Positions 21,978 to 28,683 of a DNA stretch of 28,683 bases are shown one piece after another. The translations under genes and the position numbers were made by a program. Location: the NCBI GenBank assembly GCA_002382735.1, contig DFZN01000026.1, forward strand, positions 1 through 28,683, written 5' to 3'. The DNA is from a bacterium UBP11_UBA4055 (lineage in GTDB: Bacteria > UBA4055). Numbering within the stretch: the stretch's first letter is position 1; the number at the start of each line of letters is the position of its first letter. The notes under the pieces are model-generated. The model was not told where the DNA came from and searched no databases. It saw only the letters and a program-made list of their open reading frames with translations.

Positions 21978-23255
21978 TTAATTTTTTAGAGTCCGAATAC
22001 CCTTATCACCTATATCCGTCCTGCAGTATTTACCACTGAATTCTATCTCCGAAGCGGCTCTGTATGCCCTTTCCTTAGCCTCGATCAGACCCTGTGCTTT
22101 ACTCACAAGGTTAAGAACTCTGCCGCCCGAAGTTACGGTCTTTCCGTCAGCGGACTTTGTTCCCGCGTGAATTATATCCGCATAAGCTGAAGCTTCTTTA
22201 AGTCCTTTGATCTCATATCCCGTTGTATATTTTCCCGGATAACCCCCTGACGCCAGAACAAGGCAGAGGCAGAATTCATTTTTTACCGGAAGCAGACCGT
22301 TTGAATCGAATCCTCCTGTCGAGGCTTTGAAGAGCAGATCGGTCAGGTCGCCGTCAAAAAGCGGAAGCACTACTTGTGTTTCCGGGTCGCCGAAACGGCA
22401 GTTGTACTCGATAACCTTAGCCCCGTCCGGCGTGATCATCAGGCCTGAGAACAGCACGCCCGTATAAGGCCTTCCCTCTTTACGCATCGCTTCAAAGGTC
22501 GGCGCGATTATCGTGTCCTCTATCTCTTTCATAAGTCCGGGCGTGATGACGGGCGCGGGTGCGTACGAACCCATGCCGCCGGTGTTCGGTCCCCTGTCGC
22601 CGTCAAAGACAGCCTTGTGGTCCTGCGCCGGTGCGAGGATCTTGTAATATTTACCGTCCGACACCGCGAACACAGAAGCCTCTTCGCCTGTTAAGAACTC
22701 CTCGATCACCACCTCGTCGCCGGCGGATCCGAAACATCTGTCCGACATGATACTTTTCACGGCTGCGAGGCTTTCCTCAAGCGTCATGCAGACCAACGCG
22801 CCCTTTCCCGCGGCGAGCCCGCTCGCCTTTACTACGATCGGGTGCTTCGACGACCTCAGATATTTTTCCGCTCCTTCGGCATTCTTAAATATCCTGTAGT
22901 CAGCTGTCGGAATATGGTATTTTCTCATCAGTTCCTTCGAGAATGCCTTGCTCGCCTCAAGTTCAGCGGCATCTTTGTCCGGTCCGAAGATCGCGAGACC
23001 GCGGGCCCTGAATGAGTTCACTATACCCTCTGTCAGCGGGTTCTCAGGTCCTACTACAGTAAGGCCTATACAGTTCTCCTTCACGAACTTTATAAGACCG
23101 TCATGCTCTTTAATATCCAGATCAACATTCTTAGCATCAATAGCTGTTCCCGCATTTCCGGGTACGCAGAATATTTTTTCCGAGTCGCTGCTTTCCTTTA
23201 ATTTTTTTATTATGGCGTGTTCTCTCCCGCCGGACCCTATCACAAGTATATTCAT
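21978..23255 (-). CDS. purD: Phosphoribosylamine--glycine ligase (GAR synthetase)
   Basis: This 425-residue ATP-grasp enzyme carries out the second step of purine synthesis, joining glycine to phosphoribosylamine. It starts with the family motif MNILVIGSGGREHAI, and shows the ATP-grasp core (PIVVKASGLAAGKGALVC), NTGGMGSYAPAP, and NCRFGDPETQVVLPL. The length is typical for the bacterial single-domain form. It stands apart from other pur genes. A strong hairpin ends 21 bases before its ATG on the same strand, so it must rely on read-through or a very close promoter. Confidence 0.96.
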   Translation of the reverse strand: MNILVIGSGGREHAIIKKLKESSDSEKIFCVPGNAGTAIDAKNVDLDIKEHDGLIKFVKENCIGLTVVGPENPLTEGIVNSFRARGLAIFGPDKDAAELEASKAFSKELMRKYHIPTADYRIFKNAEGAEKYLRSSKHPIVVKASGLAAGKGALVCMTLEESLAAVKSIMSDRCFGSAGDEVVIEEFLTGEEASVFAVSDGKYYKILAPAQDHKAVFDGDRGPNTGGMGSYAPAPVITPGLMKEIEDTIIAPTFEAMRKEGRPYTGVLFSGLMITPDGAKVIEYNCRFGDPETQVVLPLFDGDLTDLLFKASTGGFDSNGLLPVKNEFCLCLVLASGGYPGKYTTGYEIKGLKEASAYADIIHAGTKSADGKTVTSGGRVLNLVSKAQGLIEAKERAYRAASEIEFSGKYCRTDIGDKGIRTLKN

Positions 23256-23275
23256 TATATCTAAACCCCGTAAAT

Positions 23276-23305
23276 AAAAAAAGGTCTGAGAATCAGACCT
23301 TTTTT
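23276..23305. terminator. Intrinsic terminator behind tonB
   Basis: AAGGTCTGA (23281-23289) and TCAGACCTT (23293-23301) pair perfectly around GAA, flanked by an A-run at 23276-23282 and a T-run at 23300-23305. It is symmetric, so it works on both strands; the leftward tonB gene ends 7 bases before it. Confidence 0.9.
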
Positions 23306-23311
23306 ATCAAT

Positions 23312-23977
23312 TTATCTTGTCGTGTTGAATGTTATTCTCTGGGACATCCTCACCGGTACAGGTTTATCCCTCTGCATACCCGGTTTGAACCTCACCTGCT
23401 CAATAGCTTTTATCGCTACTTCTCCGAAACCCATATCCGCCGGTTTCTCAAGCGTGATCTCGATGTTCGTCGGTACTCCCTCTTTGGAGCAGACGAACTT
23501 AAGAATGACTTTTCCGGATGTACCCGTCTTTTTTGCCAGAGGCGGATAATTCTTGGTTATATAATCCGTGATCTTATCACTATTGCCGGGAAGCAGTTCG
23601 GGTTTTTCCTGTATAGCGTAAAAATCGAATATCTCGTCTTCAGCTACTGACGGTGGAGGCGGAGGCGGAGGCGGTTCCGATCTTATGTCAAAATCGGCTG
23701 TCTCTATCTCAAGCTCAACATCCTCTTCAAGTTCTTCCTCGTCCTCAACGGCTATCGGGATCCTGACTATAGCAGGTTTAACGGTCTTTTTCACCTGCTC
23801 CGTCACTTCCACTTTCTCGATCTCAATCTCATCCGAGACGGATGAATCCAGTTTTATCTCGGTCTGAAACTTATGAAACGCCGCGAAGATGAAAGTCAGT
23901 CCGAGGAATACGATAATAGCCGCTATTTCGGATATCTTTGATTCCTTTTCGGCCATTTCCCCTACATTATATGACAT
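23312..23977 (-). CDS. tonB: TonB-family energy transducer
   Basis: This 221-residue protein spans from the inner to the outer membrane and passes proton-motive energy to outer-membrane receptors. It has a cytoplasmic start, one membrane segment (about 18-35), an acidic periplasmic linker with runs of Glu (78-93) and eight consecutive prolines (102-109). The C-terminal TonB domain (about 135-221) contains YPPLAKKTGTSGKVILKF and VRFKPGMQRDKPVPVRMSQR. GGAG lies 7 bases before the ATG. It is the last gene after exbB and two exbD genes and is followed by a strong terminator. The receptor it serves is not encoded here. Confidence 0.93.
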   Translation of the reverse strand: MSYNVGEMAEKESKISEIAAIIVFLGLTFIFAAFHKFQTEIKLDSSVSDEIEIEKVEVTEQVKKTVKPAIVRIPIAVEDEEELEEDVELEIETADFDIRSEPPPPPPPPSVAEDEIFDFYAIQEKPELLPGNSDKITDYITKNYPPLAKKTGTSGKVILKFVCSKEGVPTNIEITLEKPADMGFGEVAIKAIEQVRFKPGMQRDKPVPVRMSQRITFNTTR

Positions 23978-24009
23978 ATAATAACTCCATTCTTCAATTA
24001 CAGGCTTTC

Positions 24010-24414
24010 TTACTTCGTTTTAGTTGCATACACTATCCTGCGGGCATCGGCTTCCTGCAAAGCTCTCTGTACCTTGTCGACAATGTCATTTTTGCAGTTC
24101 TCGTCAATTTTCAGAGATACGACGATCCTCGGATTGTTAGTCCTTTTAAGATACATTATTGAAGTCACCTCTTTAGGAGACAAAAGCTTGTCGTCAACGC
24201 TCACTCTTTCGCTGGTGTCAACAAAACAGTAAGTAAGGTTCCTTTTACCCTCAATCTTCTGCGCGTTTTCAGTTGAAGGGATCTTTACAGGCAGTCCTCT
24301 GTATTCAACGAATACCGTAGTGGTCATGAAGAAGATTAAAAGCATGAAGATAATATCGGGCATTGAAGCCGTTGATATCTGTCCCTGCGATGGTTTCTTG
24401 GTCGTTCCTATCAT
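24010..24414 (-). CDS. exbD: ExbD/TolR-family proton channel subunit (second copy)
   Basis: This 134-residue protein has a short cytoplasmic start, one membrane helix beginning MPDIIFMLLIFFMTTTVF with the essential D20, and a periplasmic domain from about 45. It forms the rotor or stator complex with ExbB and transmits proton flow to TonB. It lies 19 bases from the other exbD and 32 before tonB, within one transcript. The two copies differ clearly in sequence, so they are not a recent duplication. Two different ExbD proteins may form a mixed dimer. Confidence 0.92.
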   Translation of the reverse strand: MIGTTKKPSQGQISTASMPDIIFMLLIFFMTTTVFVEYRGLPVKIPSTENAQKIEGKRNLTYCFVDTSERVSVDDKLLSPKEVTSIMYLKRTNNPRIVVSLKIDENCKNDIVDKVQRALQEADARRIVYATKTK

Positions 24415-24433
24415 AACCTTCCTTAATTTTGTA

Positions 24434-24850
24434 TTATTGAGCTAATGATATCCTGTCTATCTTTGCGTTCTTTATCTGATCCAGTATCTCTACATAATTC
24501 TTATAAGTCGATCCCGGTGTTACCTTTATGGAAACGATTATAGAGTCACCCTGAGCCGAAATCTCCCTGTCGAGAAGGGTCAGCTGATTTTTAATCTGCT
24601 GTATGCTGACTTCCTCTTCCTTTCCCTTTTTCCCAAGAAGTACCTGGTTGTCATCGTTAAGGAAGATGTTCACGACGCCCTTGACCTTTGTCGGGGTCGT
24701 GTCATCGGCTTTCTGCGGCAGAACAAACTTGATCCCTTTGTCGGTAGATACAGTGGTAGTCACAAGAAAGAACACAAGCAGAAGAAAAGTGATATCGGCC
24801 ATAGACGATGCGTTAAATTCCCCAACCTTTCTTTCGGTTTTTTTCAGCAT
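24434..24850 (-). CDS. exbD: ExbD/TolR-family proton channel subunit (first copy)
   Basis: This 138-residue protein has one membrane helix beginning MADITFLLLVFFLVTTTV with the proton-carrying D19, followed by a periplasmic domain (KFVLPQKADDTTP onward). It starts 15 bases after exbB. The same role as the copy downstream is expected. FCB bacteria commonly carry exbB-exbD-exbD-tonB in this order. Confidence 0.92.
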   Translation of the reverse strand: MLKKTERKVGEFNASSMADITFLLLVFFLVTTTVSTDKGIKFVLPQKADDTTPTKVKGVVNIFLNDDNQVLLGKKGKEEEVSIQQIKNQLTLLDREISAQGDSIIVSIKVTPGSTYKNYVEILDQIKNAKIDRISLAQ

Positions 24851-24865
24851 TTCTTTCTCGCTTTA

Positions 24866-25474
24866 TTATTTTGTTTGCATTTCTACGAATGTTTCAACAA
24901 GAGCTACACTTGTTTCTTCCATATCCATCTGTCTTTTGTCGATGATCGACTGGAATATGTTCTGGAAAGTCTGGATGATGATAGCTACGATCAGACCGAA
25001 TGCCGTTGTCAGAAGAGCCTCGGATATACCGCCCGCAACGATCGAAGGTGAAATGTCGTTGGCTGCGGCGATAGCGTCCATCGCACCGACCATACCCCAT
25101 ACTGTTCCCAAAAACCCGAGCATAGGTGCAAGAGCTACTACTGTTGACAGCCAGATCATTCCGCTCCACAGATAAGTTACCTGCATACTTCCCTCGTTAA
25201 CGAGAGCTTTTTCAACATTTTCGATACCGTATTTCCGGTTCTTGAGCCCTGCAGCAACAAGTTCTTCGACAGGTTTTGTTCCTTTGACATGTTTCATAGC
25301 TCCTTCAACGCCCTGTGTCGCAAGCGCTTTTTTTACATCAGACATCAGTTGTCCGGCATTTCTTCCGGTTCCGAGCAGTGTAAAAAGTTTGAAAAGGCTG
25401 ATTATGATACCTATGATGAAGAGTATCAGGATTGGCCACATAAAAGCTCCGCCTTTTACAAAATATTCAGTCAT
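24866..25474 (-). CDS. exbB: ExbB/TolQ-family proton channel subunit
   Basis: This 202-residue protein has three membrane segments (about 10-33, 108-130 and 150-175) and the MotA/TolQ/ExbB signature: LAPMLGFLGTVWGMV and the following ISEALLTTAFGLIVAI. It forms the pentameric channel around the ExbD helices. GGAGG lies upstream of the ATG. It is the first gene of the four-gene unit. Confidence 0.94.
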   Translation of the reverse strand: MTEYFVKGGAFMWPILILFIIGIIISLFKLFTLLGTGRNAGQLMSDVKKALATQGVEGAMKHVKGTKPVEELVAAGLKNRKYGIENVEKALVNEGSMQVTYLWSGMIWLSTVVALAPMLGFLGTVWGMVGAMDAIAAANDISPSIVAGGISEALLTTAFGLIVAIIIQTFQNIFQSIIDKRQMDMEETSVALVETFVEMQTK

Positions 25475-25558
25475 TTTTTCCTCCGGTTTTTCTGTTTTTT
25501 ATTTTAATTTTTCGATCTCTTTTCATTAATTTGCCCTCAGGCTCGATAAGAGGCTCTT

Positions 25559-25587
25559 AAGTTAATTCGTTTTTAATAAATTGTCAA
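25559..25587 (-). promoter_or_regulatory. Possible promoter of the exbB operon
   Basis: On the minus strand a perfect TTGACA (25587-25582) is followed 17 bases on by TAACTT (25564-25559), a poor -10 box. The gap between exbB and aspS is 224 bases and AT-rich, and this is the best match I see. Confidence 0.4.
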
Positions 25588-25618
25588 GATATAATTTCTT
25601 TTATTTTTTGACTAAAAA

Positions 25619-25649
25619 TTGTTCAACTCGGTATTGATTAAATGAACAA
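25619..25649. repeat. Inverted repeat upstream of aspS
   Basis: TTGTTCA (25619-25625) and TGAACAA (25643-25649) are perfect inverted arms 17 bases apart. They lie just after a possible aspS -35 box (TTGACT, 25608-25613) and flank a weak -10 region near 25632. This could be an operator for aspS or the divergent exbB, or chance in AT-rich DNA. Confidence 0.35.
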
Positions 25650-25698
25650 ACATTGTTAAATTCACGGACTGATATTTAATTATTGCGGGATATTAATA

Positions 25699-27456
25699 AT
25701 GTATAGAACTAACAGCTGCGGCGAACTGAGAAAGTCCGATGAGGGCAAAAATGTAACATTGTCGGGATGGATCCACAAGTACAGAAACCTCGGAGGCCTT
25801 GTCTTTTTCGATCTGAGAGACAGATACGGTATAACACAGATAATTTTCGATCCGAATTCTCTCGGAGAAAATATAATGGAGACAGCGAACAGGTGCAGAA
25901 ATGAATATGTTGTAACCATCTCAGGTATCGTAAGAGTGAAACCCGAACCGAACAAAAATCTTTCCACGGGCGAGATAGAGATTGCCGCGGATAACATATT
26001 TATTGAGAACGCATCGAAAACGCCTCCGTTCAATTTTCTTGACGGTAAAAGCGATGCGAAGGAGGATCTGCGGCTTCAGTACCGCTACATCGACTTAAGA
26101 AGCACGAAAATGACACAGAACCTTCTGATCAGGCATAAAGTTACAATGGCCGTCAGAAATTATCTTTCGGATAAGGGTTTTATCGAGATTGAGACACCGA
26201 CCTTCAGCAAAAGCACACCCGAAGGCGCAAGGGATTATCTGGTGCCGTCAAGGCTTTATCCGGGTATGTTCTATGCTCTGCCGCAGTCGCCCCAGATATA
26301 CAAACAACTTCTCATGGTGGCAGGACAGGACAGATATTTCCAGATCGCCCGGTGCTACAGGGACGAGGATTCCAGAAAGGACAGGCAGCCTGAATTCACA
26401 CAGATAGATATCGAGCAGAGCTTCGCAACTCAGGACGAGATCTTTGCGCTAACGGAAGGCATGTTCGCGGACCTGTTCGGAAAAGCCGTGGGTGTAGAGC
26501 TTAAAATACCGTTCGAAAGATTAACTTATAAAGAAGCTATGGACGATTACGGGGTCGATAAACCTGACCTCAGGTACGGACTCAAGCTTAAGAACATTAC
26601 AGATATTACAAGAAATTCAAATTTCCAAGTCTTTAAGGATGCTCCCTGCGTAAAATATCTTGCTGTTGAAGAAATTGAGAATTTCAGCAGAAAGCGGATC
26701 GGAGAATATGAAGACTATGCGAAACACTTGGGCGCAAAAGGTCTCGCTTTTACAAAATTCATAGGCGGTAAACTCGAAGGCGGCATATCTAAATTCTTAT
26801 CGGACGACGAAGCAGCGGGAATAATATCATCTTCGGGGATGAAAAAGGACGGTCTGATTTTCTTCGGCGCGGGAAAAGAGGATATGGCGAACAAGGTACT
26901 CGGAGCTGTGAGGATAAGAATAGCGGAGGAGCTTAAACTTTACGATTCGGACGAATACAGATTCTGCTGGATAACCGACTTTCCGCTTTTCACCTATAAC
27001 GATGAAGAAGGAAGGTGGGAGGCTATGCACCATATGTTCACCATGCCGAGACCTGAACACCTTGACAATATGCTGAACGGCCGCGATCTCGGGAATATTC
27101 TCGGACAGCTTTACGATCTGGTCGGCAACGGGGTCGAACTTGCGAGCGGAAGCATCAGGATACACGATCCTGAAATTCAGGAGAAAGTTTTCACCATACT
27201 CGGTATGCCTAAGGAGGAATACGAATCTAAATTCGGGTTCATGCTGAACGCGTTCAGATACGGCGCACCTCCCCATGGCGGTATCGCACCCGGTCTTGAC
27301 AGGCTCATCGCCATGCTGTGCAAAGAGGATTCTATCAGGGATGTTATAGCTTTCCCCAAGTCCAAGAACCAGAACTGTCTGATGATGGACACCCCTTCAC
27401 AAGTTTCGCCGGAACAGCTTGAGGAGGTCTCGATAAGTATCGTAAAGGAGAAATAA
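25699..27456 (+). CDS. aspS: Aspartyl-tRNA synthetase
   Basis: This 585-residue class II synthetase charges tRNA-Asp. It has an N-terminal OB-fold anticodon domain (about 1-105, with WIHKYRNLGGLVFFDLRDRYG), motif 2 (FQIARCYRDEDSRKD, R221-DED), a bacterial insertion (GAD) domain (about 290-410), and motif 3 (GAPPHGGIAPGLDRL, R535). Leu at position 31 is like E. coli-type enzymes that do not charge tRNA-Asn; that inference rests on one residue. The ribosome site is weak. xseB follows 4 bases after the stop. Confidence 0.96.
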   Translation: MYRTNSCGELRKSDEGKNVTLSGWIHKYRNLGGLVFFDLRDRYGITQIIFDPNSLGENIMETANRCRNEYVVTISGIVRVKPEPNKNLSTGEIEIAADNIFIENASKTPPFNFLDGKSDAKEDLRLQYRYIDLRSTKMTQNLLIRHKVTMAVRNYLSDKGFIEIETPTFSKSTPEGARDYLVPSRLYPGMFYALPQSPQIYKQLLMVAGQDRYFQIARCYRDEDSRKDRQPEFTQIDIEQSFATQDEIFALTEGMFADLFGKAVGVELKIPFERLTYKEAMDDYGVDKPDLRYGLKLKNITDITRNSNFQVFKDAPCVKYLAVEEIENFSRKRIGEYEDYAKHLGAKGLAFTKFIGGKLEGGISKFLSDDEAAGIISSSGMKKDGLIFFGAGKEDMANKVLGAVRIRIAEELKLYDSDEYRFCWITDFPLFTYNDEEGRWEAMHHMFTMPRPEHLDNMLNGRDLGNILGQLYDLVGNGVELASGSIRIHDPEIQEKVFTILGMPKEEYESKFGFMLNAFRYGAPPHGGIAPGLDRLIAMLCKEDSIRDVIAFPKSKNQNCLMMDTPSQVSPEQLEEVSISIVKEK

Positions 27457-27460
27457 TATA

Positions 27461-27664
27461 ATGAAAGAAATGAAATACGAGGACGCCGTAAAAAAGCTGA
27501 CCGAAATAATGGAGAAACTCGAATCGGGAGAAGTTCCGCTGGATAAAACATTCGAACTCTATGAGGAAGGTAAAAAGCTCATCACCTTCTGCAGAAACCA
27601 GCTTACAGAGGCGGAAGGAAAGATACTGAAGATATCGAAGAACGGCACAGAGGAAATAAAATAG
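27461..27664 (+). CDS. xseB: Exonuclease VII small subunit
   Basis: This 67-residue helical protein matches XseB: YEDAVKKLTEIMEKLESGEVPLDKTFELYEEG. It forms the complex with XseA that degrades single-stranded DNA. AAGGAG lies upstream of ATG 27461. xseA is not in the window. Its stop overlaps the likely fmt start (ATAG). Confidence 0.93.
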   Translation: MKEMKYEDAVKKLTEIMEKLESGEVPLDKTFELYEEGKKLITFCRNQLTEAEGKILKISKNGTEEIK

Positions 27665-28614
27665 AAACGGACAGATCACTGATATTCATGGGAACACCCC
27701 CGTTCGCCCTCTGCTCTCTGAAAGCTCTTCACGAAAGAGGTTTCGATATAAAAGCGGTCGTCACGCAGCCCGATAAAGAGAGAGGGCGCGGCAGAAAGGT
27801 GAGTTTCACGCCCGTTAAAGAGGCCGCTCTGGAAATGGGCATTCCGGTCCTTCAGCCCGCCGGCATGAAAGACCCTCAATTTATTAATACCTTGAAAGAA
27901 CTTAGCGCGAGCCTCTTTGTCGTGGTCGCTTTCAGGATCCTGCCCATTTCCGTTCTTGAATTTCCTGAGCTGGGGTCAGTCAACCTTCACGCATCGCTCC
28001 TGCCGCGATACAGGGGAGCGGCGCCTATTAATCACGCCCTTTTCAACGGCGAGAAAGAGACAGGCGTCACCGTCTTTTTTCTGAACAAAGGTGTCGATAC
28101 GGGCAACATAATCTCATCTGAGACCGTGGCTATAGATGACGGTGACGATTACGGGACGCTTTATGAAAAGCTCGCCGCCAGAGGAGCCTGTCTCCTCGCG
28201 GACACAGCGCAGAATATCTTCGACGGGAATTATTCCGCGAGGCCGCAGGAAAAGGGCACATTCCCCGTCGCGCCAAAGATAGGGCCGGCGGACTTCGTCA
28301 TTGACTGGACACTCGACGCGGAAAGTATCCGCAACAGGGTCCGCGGCCTGTCGCCCAGGCCCGGCGCACGCGCCGCGCTCAACGGCGCGAGGATCAAGAT
28401 CCTCTCTGCCGCATCGGACAGCGCGCCCTGTGACGCAGAACCCGGTACGGTCGTCGAAGCGGACTGCAAAAAAGGCATCCTGAGGGTTGCGGCCGGTAAA
28501 GGATCGCTGATCATAACTAGAGTTCAGCCTGAAAGCAAGGCCGCCACCGACGCGCGCTGCTTTTTGAACGGGCACCGCATCGTGCCCGGTACCAGATTCG
28601 ACAGATCACAGTAA
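27661..28614 (+). CDS. fmt: Methionyl-tRNA formyltransferase
   Basis: This enzyme formylates the initiator Met-tRNA. Catalytic residues are in VNLHASLLPRYRG (Asn and His) and GVDTGN (Asp), corresponding to E. coli N108, H110 and D146. The C-terminal OB-like domain ends the protein (PGTVVEADCKKGILRVA). The only canonical start is ATG 27688, which would begin at MGTPPFA and remove the first beta strand (SLIF). No ATG, GTG or TTG occurs further upstream in frame before a stop at 27571. An ATA at 27661, 6 bases after AGAGGA and overlapping the xseB stop, would give ten residues before GTP, as in E. coli; CTG 27679 is another option. I use 27661, with the start uncertain. The length would be 317 residues, like E. 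coli (315). Confidence 0.9.
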   Translation: METDRSLIFMGTPPFALCSLKALHERGFDIKAVVTQPDKERGRGRKVSFTPVKEAALEMGIPVLQPAGMKDPQFINTLKELSASLFVVVAFRILPISVLEFPELGSVNLHASLLPRYRGAAPINHALFNGEKETGVTVFFLNKGVDTGNIISSETVAIDDGDDYGTLYEKLAARGACLLADTAQNIFDGNYSARPQEKGTFPVAPKIGPADFVIDWTLDAESIRNRVRGLSPRPGARAALNGARIKILSAASDSAPCDAEPGTVVEADCKKGILRVAAGKGSLIITRVQPESKAATDARCFLNGHRIVPGTRFDRSQ

Positions 28615-28683
28615 ATATATATTCTTCGAACGCCTTAAAGTGATTTCAAAATAACGCATGAGTGTTTTTTTGCCGTTAAGAAA

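Noticed and set aside
23685..23867. Serine-rich plus-strand frame
   Set aside because: It is the complement of the Glu-rich and acidic linker of tonB.
1..28683. CRISPR array, prophage or complete insertion sequence
   Set aside because: No regularly spaced direct repeats, phage structural genes, integrase or transposase were seen on either strand.

Overview
The window looks like a chromosomal segment from an anaerobic or microaerophilic Gram-negative bacterium of the FCB group. Three things point there: a secreted protein with a type A Por (type IX) secretion C-terminal sorting domain (13720-16128), an ExbB-ExbD-ExbD-TonB outer-membrane energising set, and a full anaerobe-type oxygen defence operon. 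Shine-Dalgarno sites are strong and promoters are of the TTGACA/TATAAT type, unlike typical Bacteroidota. This suggests a deeper-branching FCB lineage (Cloacimonadota or Delongbacteria-like), but the lineage is inference. No phage, CRISPR array or complete insertion sequence is visible.

Layout. 1-1660 (-) is the 5' part of a secreted zinc metallopeptidase in AT-rich DNA, followed by a 333-base gene-free stretch with degenerate repeats and the perR promoter/operator. 1994-7352 (+) is a nine-gene cluster: perR, rubredoxin, flavodiiron protein, ferritin, desulfoferrodoxin, rubrerythrin, a rubredoxin-less rubrerythrin-like protein, a dihydroorotate-dehydrogenase-like flavoprotein and a flavin reductase. 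It closes with a perfect bidirectional terminator. 7392-10417 (-) carries a nucleotidyltransferase with a small partner protein, ettA and a DUF554 membrane protein. 10522-11619 (+) is a PfkB-type kinase. 11625-13521 (-) holds a tRNA-Val(GAC), a WYL regulator and a family 2 glycosyltransferase. 13720-16128 (+) is the GLUG-repeat/Fn3 secreted protein. 16166-23255 (-) carries vapBC, yraN, metG, an MFS transporter, two exported proteins of unknown role and purD. 23312-25474 (-) is exbB-exbD-exbD-tonB. 25699-28614 (+) is aspS-xseB-fmt.

The most coherent system is the perR cluster. Superoxide would be reduced by desulfoferrodoxin, peroxide by rubrerythrin(s) and O2 by the flavodiiron protein. Rubredoxin would be the shared electron carrier, the flavin reductase a likely electron entry point, and ferritin a store for released iron. 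A perfect 7-3-7 palindrome overlapping the perR -10 box suggests autoregulation by a peroxide-sensing Fur-family repressor that keeps all five PerR-type metal ligands. The unexplained member is the DHODH-like protein, which lacks the NxSCPN active-site motif.

Other points worth a second look: the tRNA-Val(GAC) has C instead of the near-universal U at position 33. fmt has no canonical start that keeps its first beta strand, but has a well-placed AUA. Two strong hairpins lie only 15-21 bases upstream of same-strand genes (MFS, purD). The metallopeptidase motif has M64-like spacing with an M6-like sequence.
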